Shown: positions 6,127-16,325 of the stretch, piece by piece
Layout of the letters: every line of letters begins with the position of its first letter
How positions within the stretch are numbered: the first letter of the stretch is position 1
IMG/VR virus record: IMGVR_UViG_3300042484_002275
Span: 1 to 64,000 of that record
From: a virus
DNA: 64,000 nt
Strand: one strand, 5' to 3'
Notes under the pieces: generated by a model
Database searches by the model: none
What the model was told of the DNA's origin: nothing
The model's input: only the letters and a program-made list of their open reading frames with translations
Made by a program: the position numbers and the translations under genes

Positions 6127-8817
6127 ATGGCAAATCAAGGACCGCAAAAGACTTTTGACGACTATGCAAAGGCAATAGAAGCCTTAAACAAAAAAATTAT
6201 AAGTTTAGATGGAAATGGATTCCCAAATCTAACTAACGAGCTAAAGGGAATGCAAGGCGACACCGCTAGAGCTACGAAGCTATTTGAACTAATGTCTAGG
6301 GAGGCTCATGATTTAGAAGATGTCTTTGGAGCAATATCCACTACAATAAAAAACGTAGTAGCAGATTTAGATAAGTCAACAAAGGCAACTACTCTTTTTA
6401 AAAGAGGGTTAAATAGCGTAGAGGGGATAGCTAGGAAATTAGCAGATCATAAAAATGATGAGAACGTACTTACTGTAAAGCAGTTAGGTAATCTGAATAA
6501 GCAGTTAGGTTTAGAAATACAAAGCTTAGACAAAGCTCGAGAAAGAGCATCTGAAGAACAGAAAGCACTGCAGACAAAGATAAGGTACGGTAAAGCTTCC
6601 GCAGCAGAGATAAGATACTCTGAAGAACTATCCAACTACACCAAAGAAATAAACTCAGCTTTAAATCTAAAGAATAGTTACCTTGATAAAATTGTAAAGC
6701 ATTCTGAAAGAGAAATCCAAATTGAAAGAGATATTCAAAAGACAATTGGACTTACTGGAATGGCTTTTAAAGGAATTGCAGGAACACTTCAAAAAATAGG
6801 AGTAGAGTCTCAAGCTATAGAAGATCTTAATAAAAAAATTCGAGATACAGCAAAAGAAACTGGAAGTGCTTGGAAGACAGCAGGAACAGCAATTAAAGGG
6901 ACTTTTCAAATGGTAGGAGAAAGTTTAAGAGATCCTGCTGTTCAAATCGCCTTTGTAACAAAGTATTTTAAGACTCTATATGAAATAGGTTCACAGTTTA
7001 GTGCAAGAACTTTTGAAATACAAAAATCATTAGGACTTTCTACTTCTGCAGCAAAAGCTATGAACCAGGAGTTCTACAACATGCAGCAAAGTACAAATAA
7101 CATATATGCAAACTACAAAGACCTAGCAGCTGCAAATGCAAACCTAAATGAATCTTTAGGAACATCAGTAACTTTTTCTGCAGATATGCTTACAACACAG
7201 GCTAAGTTGATGGAGGTAACAGGATTAACCTCTGAAGAGTCTGCTAAAATTTACGAATACTCACTTCTTACTGGGCAATCTCAAGAACAGGTCTATAACT
7301 CAATGGGTAAGACAAATAAAGGAGTCCTTAGTAATAAGAAAGTAATGCAAGAAGTCCTAAAAACAAGTGGACAATTAGCAGCACAATATAAAAACAACCC
7401 AGAATTACTTGGAAAAGCAGTTGTACAGGTACAGAAGTTAGGAATTAGCCTACAGCAAGCTAAGAATATGTCTAGCGGGTTACTAAACTTTGAAGATTCA
7501 ATCTCTTCAGAATTAGAAGCAGAATTACTAACAGGACAAGAACTTAACTTAGAAAAGGCAAGAGCACTAGCTCTTCAAGGAAAGACAGCAGAAGCAGCAT
7601 CAGAAATGCTAAGACAAACAGGAGGTTTAGCTAAGTTCCAAAGCATGAATGTTCTCCAGCAGGATGCATTAGCTAAATCTATGGGAATGTCTACAGATGA
7701 ATTAGCAGATTCATTAGTAAAAGCAGAACAGTTAAATAAACTAGACGGTGTTCAAAAAAGAGCATTAGATGAAAGAGTAAGTGCACTGAAGAAAGCAGGA
7801 GAATTTGAAAAAGCATCTCAATTAGAAAAACTAGTACTACAGGATAAGACCGTTACACTAGCGGAACAAGAATTAGACACCCAGAGTAAAATTGACAAAT
7901 CAGTAAGCTCTATTAAAGAATCTTTAAAATCAGCAATTGCAGGACCTCTCGCTAGTGTAACAGATAAACTGGCAAGTGTATTAGCAGCAATGGCAGCCAA
8001 TCCTGTAATAAAAGCAATGCTAGGAGTAGCAGGAGGAGCAGCAGCTATTTTAGCAGGGGTTATGGCAGGAGCAATGGCTATAAGTGCTGCAAAGAGTATG
8101 TTATTTGGAAGTAGAGGTTCAAGCGTAGGTAGACCAATGTTTACCAAAGACGTAAGCGGTGGCGGTGGAGCTGCATCTACAATAGGGGATGTATCTGAAT
8201 CTTTAGGAGGAGGAAAAAGTGCAGGAATGGGAAAACAACTTAAAACTTTAGTTAAAAATCCAAAAGCAATGGGAAGAGCTCTAAGACGTTCCGGCGGAGG
8301 AAGCATGATGAAGGGATTAGGAAAAGGTTTACTAAAGGGTGGTCTAAAGAGTATTCCAATGTTAGGTGCACTAATAGGAGGAGGAATGGAAATAGCCGAA
8401 GGAGGCTTTAATGTAGAATCACTAAGTAGAGCAGCACTATCAGGAGGTGGAGCTTTCCTTGGCGGACTAGCAGGTTCAGCAGTAGCACCAGGAGTAGGTA
8501 CAGTCGCAGGCGGAATTGGAGGAAGCATGGCTGGAGACTGGTTAGGAGATAAAATCTTTGGAGAAAGAGGAGAGAAACCAGAAGAGATGCAAGACTTTAT
8601 ACTACGTCCAGGACAAAAACCTCTTAAATTTAGAAAAGACGATGTAATAATGGGTGGAACTAGTCTAACAGGAAACGCAACTGGCGGTACTGGAGGAGGA
8701 AATGTAGAAGCTTTATTAAGAGAGTTGATAGCAGCAGTTAAAGAAGGAGGTAATATAAGCATAGGGGCAAATAAACTAAATGAAGCTATAGGTATCAACC
8801 TACATCCAATGAGATAA
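6127..8817 (+). CDS. tail tape measure protein
   Basis: At 896 residues one of the two longest proteins of the tail module, largely alpha-helical, with long charged coiled-coil regions (about 130-260 and 560-650). A hydrophobic Gly/Ala-rich stretch (about 610-665) and Gly-rich segments near 720-810 are typical of tape measures that set tail length and contact the host membrane. The position after the chaperone pair and before the baseplate genes is the canonical one. No lytic domain is recognisable. Confidence 0.88.
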   Translation: MANQGPQKTFDDYAKAIEALNKKIISLDGNGFPNLTNELKGMQGDTARATKLFELMSREAHDLEDVFGAISTTIKNVVADLDKSTKATTLFKRGLNSVEGIARKLADHKNDENVLTVKQLGNLNKQLGLEIQSLDKARERASEEQKALQTKIRYGKASAAEIRYSEELSNYTKEINSALNLKNSYLDKIVKHSEREIQIERDIQKTIGLTGMAFKGIAGTLQKIGVESQAIEDLNKKIRDTAKETGSAWKTAGTAIKGTFQMVGESLRDPAVQIAFVTKYFKTLYEIGSQFSARTFEIQKSLGLSTSAAKAMNQEFYNMQQSTNNIYANYKDLAAANANLNESLGTSVTFSADMLTTQAKLMEVTGLTSEESAKIYEYSLLTGQSQEQVYNSMGKTNKGVLSNKKVMQEVLKTSGQLAAQYKNNPELLGKAVVQVQKLGISLQQAKNMSSGLLNFEDSISSELEAELLTGQELNLEKARALALQGKTAEAASEMLRQTGGLAKFQSMNVLQQDALAKSMGMSTDELADSLVKAEQLNKLDGVQKRALDERVSALKKAGEFEKASQLEKLVLQDKTVTLAEQELDTQSKIDKSVSSIKESLKSAIAGPLASVTDKLASVLAAMAANPVIKAMLGVAGGAAAILAGVMAGAMAISAAKSMLFGSRGSSVGRPMFTKDVSGGGGAASTIGDVSESLGGGKSAGMGKQLKTLVKNPKAMGRALRRSGGGSMMKGLGKGLLKGGLKSIPMLGALIGGGMEIAEGGFNVESLSRAALSGGGAFLGGLAGSAVAPGVGTVAGGIGGSMAGDWLGDKIFGERGEKPEEMQDFILRPGQKPLKFRKDDVIMGGTSLTGNATGGTGGGNVEALLRELIAAVKEGGNISIGANKLNEAIGINLHPMR

Positions 8818-8831
8818 TAAAATAAACAAAC

Positions 8832-8839
8832 TATTTATA
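8832..8839 (+). promoter_or_regulatory. TATTTATA motif
   Basis: TATTTATA 21 bases before the ATG at 8861, after the tape measure stop. Confidence 0.4.
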
Positions 8840-8860
8840 ATAAAATAAAAAACAATTAAT

Positions 8861-9085
8861 ATGGGACTATTAGATTTACTACCAACATCTAACTTAGGGT
8901 TAGACGGAGCAACACCAACACGTATACCAAGTGCTAATCCAGCATCAACCCTACACTATCAATCATCAATTACCGATGTACCAAACATCGATCAAAGCCC
9001 TTCTGCATTAGACATAAACGGTATCAAACCAACTATCTCTCCTACAGGACAACAACTTCCATATTTGGATCATTTACCTAGATAA
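8861..9085 (+). CDS. small tail-module protein, unknown
   Basis: 74 residues rich in Pro, Ser, Thr and Leu (MGLLDLLPTSNLGLDG) with no predicted helix bundle, membrane segment or catalytic motif. It has its own TATTTATA motif and ends nine bases before the next baseplate gene, so it is probably a late virion component. Not recognised. Confidence 0.55.
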   Translation: MGLLDLLPTSNLGLDGATPTRIPSANPASTLHYQSSITDVPNIDQSPSALDINGIKPTISPTGQQLPYLDHLPR

Positions 9086-9093
9086 GAAGCTAA

Positions 9094-10782
9094 ATGGCAA
9101 GCGGACTAATTACAAAGAACACAGACCTTAAAAGTCTGAAGTATGGCTCTATGCCTCTTGGAAGTGATAAACCTTATGTTACTAAAAACATAGGAGATGC
9201 ACCAAGTAGCCAAATAGGGTCAGAAATTTCACATCGCATTGACGATGTTTCCCGTATTGCCCAAATGCTTGTAAATAAGCCGGGAATAAAATACCTACTA
9301 AACGAAGCATTACTACAGCAAGTAAACGTAGGTCAAAGAATTAAAAAAGCACAACAGGGAGGAAAATCTTTAGTTGGAGCAGTTTTACAGCAAGCTGGAA
9401 GCACACTTCTTACAACAGTAAAAATTGCAGGATCAACTCTAGCACAAGTTCCTGTAAATGGAACAGGTACACATTTCTTAAAAGGATTTAGAACCGACAC
9501 ATATTTACGACCAGGTGCAAATGAAAAAATACCAGGAGCATTTGCTTCATTTTTTGGAGCAGGTGGAGTAGAAGGAGCACAGTATGCCCTAAGAGGAGAA
9601 ACTGTACCAACTAATGTACAGACACAGTTCTATAAAGAAGGAAGTACTGTTAATAACGGAGACATTAAGAACCCTACAACAGGTAAACCTTCAACCCTTT
9701 CTTATGATGCAAAAGTATTTACAGAAGATTACGGAACAGTAAATACTAACATAGTAGATAACACACCGCTACCAGAAGGAGATGCAAACAGACTAGCTGC
9801 ATATAATGCAACAGCAGGGCAGGTAATAACAGTTACCCCATCAGGTAGTGCGTTAAGGCAGACCACAGCCAGCCCAGGAAACTTAGGTATATCAAACTTA
9901 ACAGCTACAGGTAGTTATGGTCCAGATACTCTTAAGATATTTCAACCAACAACCTCAAAATACTCAGGACCAGAAACCGGTTCATATCTTGAGCAAGAAA
10001 AGAAATTTGGAACTTTAAACAGAAATGTAACAAAAGAATTTAGAATAAAATTAGGAGATCAAGGAGATGCGCTTGATGATAAAAAAGCAGCAAGAAGGAA
10101 AAACGAGTACTGGTTCATATCAGATGTAGATAAACGTAATCCAAGCGGATCTTTAGCGATTGATCAGATGAATCTAATAGGTGTGAAGGATGCAAAAGTA
10201 GATGGAAACACAGCTGGTAGAGATCTAATTAAATTTAGATTTCATATTCTTACAGCAGATGGAGAAGAAAAAATATTATACTTCAGAGCCTTCCTAGACT
10301 CGTTCGCAGATAACTACTCAGGACAATGGAACCCAGTAAAGTATTTAGGTAGAGCAGAAGATTTTCAAATCTATGGTGGCTTTCAAAGAAAAATTTCACT
10401 ATCTTTTAAAATAGCAGCAGCTACTAGGTCAGAGATGAAACCATTGTATCAGAAAATGATTTGGCTAGCCTCAGCAACTGCTCCAACATATGCAAATGAA
10501 GGACAGTTTATGAGAGGAACTATTACAAAAATAACAGTAGGAGATTATATTTATGAACTGCCCGGAGTCTTAAATAGTGTAAATTATACTTGGAATACAG
10601 AATATCCTTGGGAAATAGCAATGCTAGAGCCAGAAGGAGTACAAGGAGATGCAGAAATGCAGGAATTGCCAATGATAATGGATTGTAGTATAGACTTTAC
10701 CCCAATTCATACATTTACACCTGAGACAGGACTTAAGAAATTCTTCACAGCAGGAACAAGGTCGGAAAATACATACATATAG
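9094..10782 (+). CDS. baseplate / tail-tube-initiator-like protein
   Basis: 562 residues. The C-terminal 220 (FRAFLDSFADNYSGQWNPV, then RKISLSFKIAAATRSEM and ATAPTYANEGQFMRG) resemble the tube-like fold of T4 gp48/gp54-type tube-initiation proteins. The N-terminal half is low in motifs and rich in Gly/Thr. It lies between the tape measure and the gp53-like gene, matching a baseplate-tube junction protein. The identification rests on pattern and position, not on a search. Confidence 0.6.
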   Translation: MASGLITKNTDLKSLKYGSMPLGSDKPYVTKNIGDAPSSQIGSEISHRIDDVSRIAQMLVNKPGIKYLLNEALLQQVNVGQRIKKAQQGGKSLVGAVLQQAGSTLLTTVKIAGSTLAQVPVNGTGTHFLKGFRTDTYLRPGANEKIPGAFASFFGAGGVEGAQYALRGETVPTNVQTQFYKEGSTVNNGDIKNPTTGKPSTLSYDAKVFTEDYGTVNTNIVDNTPLPEGDANRLAAYNATAGQVITVTPSGSALRQTTASPGNLGISNLTATGSYGPDTLKIFQPTTSKYSGPETGSYLEQEKKFGTLNRNVTKEFRIKLGDQGDALDDKKAARRKNEYWFISDVDKRNPSGSLAIDQMNLIGVKDAKVDGNTAGRDLIKFRFHILTADGEEKILYFRAFLDSFADNYSGQWNPVKYLGRAEDFQIYGGFQRKISLSFKIAAATRSEMKPLYQKMIWLASATAPTYANEGQFMRGTITKITVGDYIYELPGVLNSVNYTWNTEYPWEIAMLEPEGVQGDAEMQELPMIMDCSIDFTPIHTFTPETGLKKFFTAGTRSENTYI

Positions 10783-10791
10783 GGTAGGTTT

Positions 10792-11088
10792 ATGAAAAGA
10801 TACGAGAACATAAAAGTAGTACAATCACCAGAAGGAAAGCAGTATAGAACAACAACAATCTATCCAGAAACTCCTATAAGTGAAAATGACTATTATATTA
10901 TTACAACTGCAGGAGATCGTTATGATAATCTAGCAGATCAATTCTACAGTGATCATACACTTTGGTGGGTAATAGCATCAGCAAATAATTCAGAAAGAGC
11001 TTCTTTAATTGTAGAACCAGGAATTCAACTTAGAATACCAGGAAATATAGATACAATCATAAACAATTACAATAAGGTAAATAAGTAA
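10792..11088 (+). CDS. baseplate wedge gp53-like protein with LysM-type fold
   Basis: 98 residues. YDNLADQFYSDHTLWWVIASANN followed by VEPGIQLRIPGNID is the LysM-like arrangement of T4 gp53 and related wedge proteins (Tyr-Asp, Leu-Trp-Trp, then Pro-Gly before the last strand). It starts ten bases after the tube-initiator-like gene and ends five bases before the hub gene. Probable baseplate role rather than peptidoglycan binding. Confidence 0.8.
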   Translation: MKRYENIKVVQSPEGKQYRTTTIYPETPISENDYYIITTAGDRYDNLADQFYSDHTLWWVIASANNSERASLIVEPGIQLRIPGNIDTIINNYNKVNK

Positions 11089-11092
11089 AAAA

Positions 11093-13774
11093 ATGGCGGA
11101 TGGTAAAATCATAGGAGGACCCTTCAGCAAGGAAGTTATAGCACAGTTAGCTTTACGAAGTAAGATTGTTTCTAAAGCCACTAGAGAGAATAAGGAACTC
11201 ATATATTTAACATCAAAAACAGGATGGGTAAAACTAACCTCAGGAGTTAATGTAGGAGGTTCTTCTGCTTTAGCCAAGAAGTATATAATGGTTGGCGGTG
11301 TTAAAGGAAGAACCGGTACAGATACTTATAGTAATTTTTCAGGAGAAAATGGAAAAGGTTTTAGACCAATGCCAGGTATAACTGGAGTTCAAATAAACTC
11401 ATTAGGGCAATTCGGACAATTAAAAGAAGCTACAGTCACTTTTAACTGTTGGGATAGATCTCAAATAACAGAACTAGAACTTCTTTTTATGAGACCTGGA
11501 TTTACAGCATTACTTGAATGGGGACATACTGTCTATGCAAAATTAGAAGGTGAGTTTGAGAAAACTCCAAAAACTGTTGGATCTTTTTTTGATGCAGGCA
11601 CTTCCAAAGAGCAGCTCTACAATGAAATAAAAGCCTTAAGGAAAGAAAGCGGATGTAACTACGAAGGTATGTTCGGCTTTATAAAAAACTTTTCATGGAC
11701 CTATCGACAAGATGGAGGATATGACTGTACAACTAGTTTAGTTTCTATAGGAGAAATTATGGAATCTCTAACAATAGATGTAGATACTCCGGCACTTACA
11801 ACCATAGTAGGAGATAAAACAAAAATAATACCTGCTACAATGCTGCAGAATGTTTTAAAGACCATTAAAGAAAGCCCTACAAATGGTTCTTGGAAAGACA
11901 TAAAAACCAAATTCCCACAATTTGCTTCTAAGCACATAACAGTGGGGGGACGTGATACTTTAGATGTAGTAAAATTCTTTTTAAGGAGCATAAAAACAGG
12001 AGAAACAATAAACACAGATACAGGGCAGAGTTTTAGCTACATGTCACTGAAGAGCTTCTGTGAATTAGTCAATACAGTTATTATAGTAGATAATAACAAA
12101 AAAAACGTGATAAGGCTAAATACAGACATACTTAAGTTAAATAGTCAAGGTGGGGATAATACAAAAATACCTACCTGCAGATTTAGAACTTACAAGAACC
12201 ATACATCAAGTGATCCAGGAGTTTGTATGTTAATGACCGACGGGTCTAAGAACTGGCCTTATGAGGAGAACCTTTTTGCTAAAATGCGATCAAACGCAGA
12301 AGGCTCTACTGATGAAATTTTAAATATTTACGTAAATGTAAACCTTCTTGAAAGTGCAATGACAAACCTACTTGCAATGCCAGAGAAGGGCGATAGGAAT
12401 TTACTAAACTTAATGAACCCAATCTTTGCAGAAATAAACTCTGTACTAGGAGATATTAACGATATAGGTTTACAGTATGAAGAAGAGGAGTTTACCTACT
12501 ACATAGTAGACAGAAAAGTGCAAGTTGAGACAAAGGACGTTTCGATCCTAAATGTTACAGGACTTAAATCAACTGTTTCACAATTCAACTTTACAACCAA
12601 GCTATCTCCAGCCATTACAACTATGTGTGCAATTTCAGCACAAGCAGGAGCAACAGATGTAGGACTAGAAGCAGGAGCATTACTAAGATGGAATGAAGGG
12701 TTAGAGGATCGAATTATTACTAAGAAGTCTATGAAGGTAGACGAACCAGCCTTTCCAACTGTTCCAACAACTTTTCCAATAGCAGGAGTTCCACTACCTA
12801 CAGCAGCTGTACAGCCAACACCGGAACAACAAAGAGATGTTCAGCAGACCGATAGAAGAAATACAATTAAAGATGCACTAGCACAAGTATATAATTCTGG
12901 ACAATACGACAGTGAAGCAATAGCAGTTGCAAGAGCTCAATTTGGACCATATTCAACAAACTACGTACAATTCTATGCAGAGGATAAAGTCAATGTGGGA
13001 AATGCAGGACCAGCAGGCATCATACCTTTCCAGGTAGGAATTGAAATGGATGGAATCTCAGGTATAAAAATTGGACAAGCCTTTAAAATTAACGAAGGAA
13101 TAATGCCAGCAAAATACGATGGAGTAGTTGGATTTATAGTAACAGGAATTGATCATAACATTGCAGGGAATAGATGGGTAACTAATCTTAAAGCTCAAAC
13201 TATTGTACTAAAAGGTACAACAGAGAAACTAAGCGTTCCAACATACTCAGATGGCTTTACAGGAACAGGAGTTTCAACAACTGAAGTAGCCGGACTAACT
13301 CCTATAACAAACTTTAAAGCAGAGAATGGACCTGCTAAAGTAGCAGCAGAACAGTACTTAGGGAGAAACCTTAGTGATACAGAGTGGAATCAACTGGTAA
13401 GAGCAACCTTTGCAGAAGCAGGAGTAAATCAAACAGAGAGAGCTTACGTAATGGCAACTATTTTAAATAGAACTCGTGTAGCTAAATCTACAGTAACATC
13501 TATATTAACAGCCAAGAATCAATTTCAATCAGTAACAGGGACTGCAAGTAACGGACGTCAGCCAAGTTCTAATTACAGAAATGGACCAGATAAGGTAAAT
13601 GAAAAGAACATTTACGGTGCTGCAACAGGTATTTTAAAGAATGTACCTAAAACCATTATAAACTTTACAGCAGCAAATAGAGCAGCATATGGAGCAGGAA
13701 CTAATATAGCATATCTTGACACATTGAAAAAGAAAGGTGGAATACAGATAGGACAGACAGTCTTCTCATCATAG
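11093..13774 (+). CDS. baseplate hub protein fused to a SleB-like cell-wall hydrolase
   Basis: 893 residues. The first about 700 form a hub-like structural protein (GQFGQLKEATVTFNCWDRS, LLEWGHTVY and FVTGIDHNI-type segments). The last 135 (759-893, from NLSDTEWNQL) look like the SleB / Hydrolase_2 fold: FAEAGVN with the catalytic-type Glu, then AYVMATILNRTR and NQFQSV, matching ExxGE...VA.VILNR...FS. This would be the tail-tip muralytic enzyme, analogous to the lysozyme domain of T4 gp5. Residue 742-758 forms a short linker. Domain assignment is by motif; the exact glycosidase or amidase specificity is unknown. Confidence 0.8.
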   Translation: MADGKIIGGPFSKEVIAQLALRSKIVSKATRENKELIYLTSKTGWVKLTSGVNVGGSSALAKKYIMVGGVKGRTGTDTYSNFSGENGKGFRPMPGITGVQINSLGQFGQLKEATVTFNCWDRSQITELELLFMRPGFTALLEWGHTVYAKLEGEFEKTPKTVGSFFDAGTSKEQLYNEIKALRKESGCNYEGMFGFIKNFSWTYRQDGGYDCTTSLVSIGEIMESLTIDVDTPALTTIVGDKTKIIPATMLQNVLKTIKESPTNGSWKDIKTKFPQFASKHITVGGRDTLDVVKFFLRSIKTGETINTDTGQSFSYMSLKSFCELVNTVIIVDNNKKNVIRLNTDILKLNSQGGDNTKIPTCRFRTYKNHTSSDPGVCMLMTDGSKNWPYEENLFAKMRSNAEGSTDEILNIYVNVNLLESAMTNLLAMPEKGDRNLLNLMNPIFAEINSVLGDINDIGLQYEEEEFTYYIVDRKVQVETKDVSILNVTGLKSTVSQFNFTTKLSPAITTMCAISAQAGATDVGLEAGALLRWNEGLEDRIITKKSMKVDEPAFPTVPTTFPIAGVPLPTAAVQPTPEQQRDVQQTDRRNTIKDALAQVYNSGQYDSEAIAVARAQFGPYSTNYVQFYAEDKVNVGNAGPAGIIPFQVGIEMDGISGIKIGQAFKINEGIMPAKYDGVVGFIVTGIDHNIAGNRWVTNLKAQTIVLKGTTEKLSVPTYSDGFTGTGVSTTEVAGLTPITNFKAENGPAKVAAEQYLGRNLSDTEWNQLVRATFAEAGVNQTERAYVMATILNRTRVAKSTVTSILTAKNQFQSVTGTASNGRQPSSNYRNGPDKVNEKNIYGAATGILKNVPKTIINFTAANRAAYGAGTNIAYLDTLKKKGGIQIGQTVFSS

Positions 13775-13798
13775 AGTTTAAAAATTAAATATAGTAGA

Positions 13799-14464
13799 AT
13801 GTACATACCTAAATCGAGATATAAAAAACCTAAATCAACTGACGGTACAGAGTTTGTAGAAGTTAAGTCTAGAAAACTGTATAAGGGTTTTTATATAGAA
13901 ACTTATAAAGGAAAGTTTTTTGCAGGAAAAACACCTGAAGAGGGAGGAGTTGAATTAGAAAAAATTAAAAAGGATATAAAATTTCCGCTAGGTCTTTTAG
14001 GACTTCTAGCAGGATTCTTTTTAAAAAAACCAACTCAATCTGAAAAAGATAAAGGAGTAACAAAAAGAAATTTTATACAGGATAAAAACAACAACAAAAT
14101 AATAGAAACAGATCCAGACACATATGCCCAGGCTAAAGAAAGTCTTGTAAATAGTGCATTTGCAGAAATAGATTGGATTATAGGAGGACCAGCCAATGAT
14201 GTAATGTTTGGAGAATATTTATATGAAGGAGCAGAATCTAAGAATAAAAAAACAATTCAAGCTCTAGAGACTACATTACCGGGAATCTCTACCTTTGTAA
14301 CCGATTATACCTACCTGGTGGAAGATACTACAACTACTACTACAACAGTAGAAAATCTAGCAGTATCTCAATCGGCCTTAGATCAAGCACAAACCTTCCT
14401 AATACAAGATCCAGATATACAACTAGAAAATTTTCGAAAAGCAAATTTCGATTTAAGAAAATAA
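13799..14464 (+). CDS. tail-module protein with one hydrophobic segment, unknown
   Basis: 221 residues, Lys-rich N-terminus (MYIPKSRYKKPKS), one hydrophobic stretch FPLGLLGLLAGFFL at about 61-74, and a seven-Thr run (about 177-183). It starts 24 bases after the hub gene and is followed by a strong terminator, so it closes the tail operon. It may be a baseplate or membrane-contacting virion protein; no family recognised. Confidence 0.6.
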   Translation: MYIPKSRYKKPKSTDGTEFVEVKSRKLYKGFYIETYKGKFFAGKTPEEGGVELEKIKKDIKFPLGLLGLLAGFFLKKPTQSEKDKGVTKRNFIQDKNNNKIIETDPDTYAQAKESLVNSAFAEIDWIIGGPANDVMFGEYLYEGAESKNKKTIQALETTLPGISTFVTDYTYLVEDTTTTTTTVENLAVSQSALDQAQTFLIQDPDIQLENFRKANFDLRK

Positions 14465-14471
14465 AACATAT

Positions 14472-14499
14472 AAGGCTTGCTTTTGCAGGCCTTTTTTCT
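14472..14499 (+). terminator. terminator closing the tail module
   Basis: AAGGCTTGC / GCAGGCCTT hairpin (one G-T pair, TTTT loop) followed by TTTTTT. The ascending arm carries the -33 TTG of the next promoter. Confidence 0.8.
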
Positions 14500-14507
14500 T
14501 ATATTAA
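14477..14507 (+). promoter_or_regulatory. terminator-embedded TTG-N20-TATATTAA promoter
   Basis: TTG 14477-14479 in the terminator stem, 20 bases, TATATTAA 14500-14507 right after the T-run. Serves the gene at 14525. Confidence 0.65.
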
Positions 14508-14524
14508 AGAAAAGGTTATAAGAT

Positions 14525-15850
14525 ATGTTCTATATTATAGAGACAGAGGAGCAAATACAGCTTCTAAAAAATTTAGGCAGGAAAGGAGGGTATGTGGAAG
14601 TCATTTCTTCAAATGATAACTATCATCCACTTCTTACAACTACCGTAGCAGTCTACTTAAGACCTTTAGATCACCCTGAAGGGTATATTATTCCAATAAG
14701 TCATGATGAAGGATTAAATCTAACAAAAGACTGTGTCTCTGACATATTAAAAGAATACACAACACTTTATACATTTGATAAGAAAGAATTGATGTACCAC
14801 TTCATATTACCTTCTGTCATAGATCTTTCCTTGCTTCATTCAATGACTTCTTATAATAGACTTGAACTTCCAAGATCTAACTCAACTTGCAATTGGTATT
14901 ACAATCGTTTTTATGATTTTAAAGAAATAAATGCTATAATTCCTATATCAAAGTTATTTGAAAAATGTGAAGAGAATTATAAGTCTTTAGGGAAGATATT
15001 GCATATTGCAATACCCAATGGCTTTGATTTTTACAATAAGACTGCAACGTCTGTTTTCTTTATGATTGAAAGAGCTGGATTGAGAATAACCTATCAATCT
15101 TTTTTAGAATTATTTAAACCAAACAATCCTGTTTATAGTATTGATAACAATATCATATATACTTCGTATAATTTATATAATACAACTTCTCGTCCAACAA
15201 ATGCTTTTAATTCAGTAAATTTTGCAGCAATTCCAAAAGCACCTGAGTTTAGAAAAGCAATTATTCCTCAGAACGATGTTTTTGTTGAAATGGACTTTGA
15301 TGGATATCATTTAAGATTATTATGCGAGCAAATCGGATATGAATTAACAGATGAGTCAGCTCACGTTCAATTGGCAAGACTTTACTTTGGAAAGGATGAA
15401 ATAGCTGAAGATGAGTATGCAAAAGCAAAACAAATTAACTTCCATGCCATTTACGGAAAGATTCCACCTGAGTATGCTTTCCTAGAAATCTTTGATAAGA
15501 TACAGAATTATATAAACGGTCTTTGGAAGCAATTTAAAGAACAAGGATACGTAGAGGATCCAATATCAGGAAAAAGATTTACACAAGATCTTCCAGAAAT
15601 GCATCCGCAGAAGCTTATGAATTATATGATGCAAAGCTTGGAAACCTCAAGAAATATTCTTATATTAAAAGATGTGCTTATGTTTCTTCAAGATAAGAAA
15701 AGCAGCTTAGCACTTTATACTTACGATGCCTTTGTATTTGATTTTGACAAAGAGGATGGAAAAGAGACGTTAGAATCTCTAGAAAAAATAATGAATCAGG
15801 GAGGAAAGTACCCTATAAAATTCAAATACAGTAGTAACTTAGTTTTGTAA
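14525..15850 (+). CDS. divergent family-A DNA polymerase-like protein
   Basis: 441 residues with a polymerase-A-type palm. Motif A-like VEMDFDGYHLRLL (about 256) keeps the metal-binding Asp. Motif B-like AKAKQINFHAIYG (about 302) keeps Lys, Phe and Tyr but lacks the first Arg. Motif C-like TYDAFVFDF (about 400) keeps Asp but replaces HDE with YDA. There is no recognisable 3'-5' exonuclease. A complete PolA is encoded at 59165, so this is a second, reduced copy that may be a primase-like, repair or inactive accessory subunit. It is preceded by its own promoter and begins the replication region. Confidence 0.6.
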   Translation: MFYIIETEEQIQLLKNLGRKGGYVEVISSNDNYHPLLTTTVAVYLRPLDHPEGYIIPISHDEGLNLTKDCVSDILKEYTTLYTFDKKELMYHFILPSVIDLSLLHSMTSYNRLELPRSNSTCNWYYNRFYDFKEINAIIPISKLFEKCEENYKSLGKILHIAIPNGFDFYNKTATSVFFMIERAGLRITYQSFLELFKPNNPVYSIDNNIIYTSYNLYNTTSRPTNAFNSVNFAAIPKAPEFRKAIIPQNDVFVEMDFDGYHLRLLCEQIGYELTDESAHVQLARLYFGKDEIAEDEYAKAKQINFHAIYGKIPPEYAFLEIFDKIQNYINGLWKQFKEQGYVEDPISGKRFTQDLPEMHPQKLMNYMMQSLETSRNILILKDVLMFLQDKKSSLALYTYDAFVFDFDKEDGKETLESLEKIMNQGGKYPIKFKYSSNLVL

Positions 15851-15869
15851 AATAAAAACATATTTATAA

Positions 15870-16325
15870 ATGATACAAATAGATGTAGCGCCAACAATGT
15901 TCGATTACGATATCGAATCAAATTACAATTACGCTGACATGAGCAACAAACTTTTCTGTACATTCTCCTCAGAAGAAAATCTTGAGGAAATATTAAGTAC
16001 GATACAGGGCAAATACAAGATCATTTATAATAAAATTTTCGTTCTTTATTCAAAGAGCCAAGATGAATATATCTGTACATATAACGTAGAATTCGGAAAC
16101 GTTTCTAATTTTCTAGAAAATACTATTTTAGTTCATAGAAAAAAAGAATCAAATACCCTATACACAATCAATTCATTAAATCGACTAATTGAATCTCTAA
16201 ACGGAGGAGTATTAGATACAAACTTCAGAGTTGAATGGAATGACTATCAAAACTGTATACTTTTAACAAAAGGAGCAGAATTAAAAAGAGTCAACACAAA
16301 ATTATTTAGAATATTAGAATTATAG
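15870..16325 (+). CDS. unknown protein upstream of SSB
   Basis: 151 residues, mixed alpha/beta, ending NYQNCILLTKGAELKRVNTKLFRILEL. No catalytic motif or membrane segment. A TATTTATA octamer ends two bases before the ATG, which would give a near-leaderless message if functional. It lies between the PolA-like gene and the SSB gene, suggesting a replication-associated accessory protein. Not recognised. Confidence 0.55.
   Translation: MIQIDVAPTMFDYDIESNYNYADMSNKLFCTFSSEENLEEILSTIQGKYKIIYNKIFVLYSKSQDEYICTYNVEFGNVSNFLENTILVHRKKESNTLYTINSLNRLIESLNGGVLDTNFRVEWNDYQNCILLTKGAELKRVNTKLFRILEL

Noticed and set aside
7818-8798. Long minus-strand open frame (about 326 codons) antisense to the tape measure
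   Set aside because: Pro/Ser/Ala-rich composition mirrors the Gly/Ala-rich coding strand; no promoter or homologous look; every credible gene is on the plus strand.
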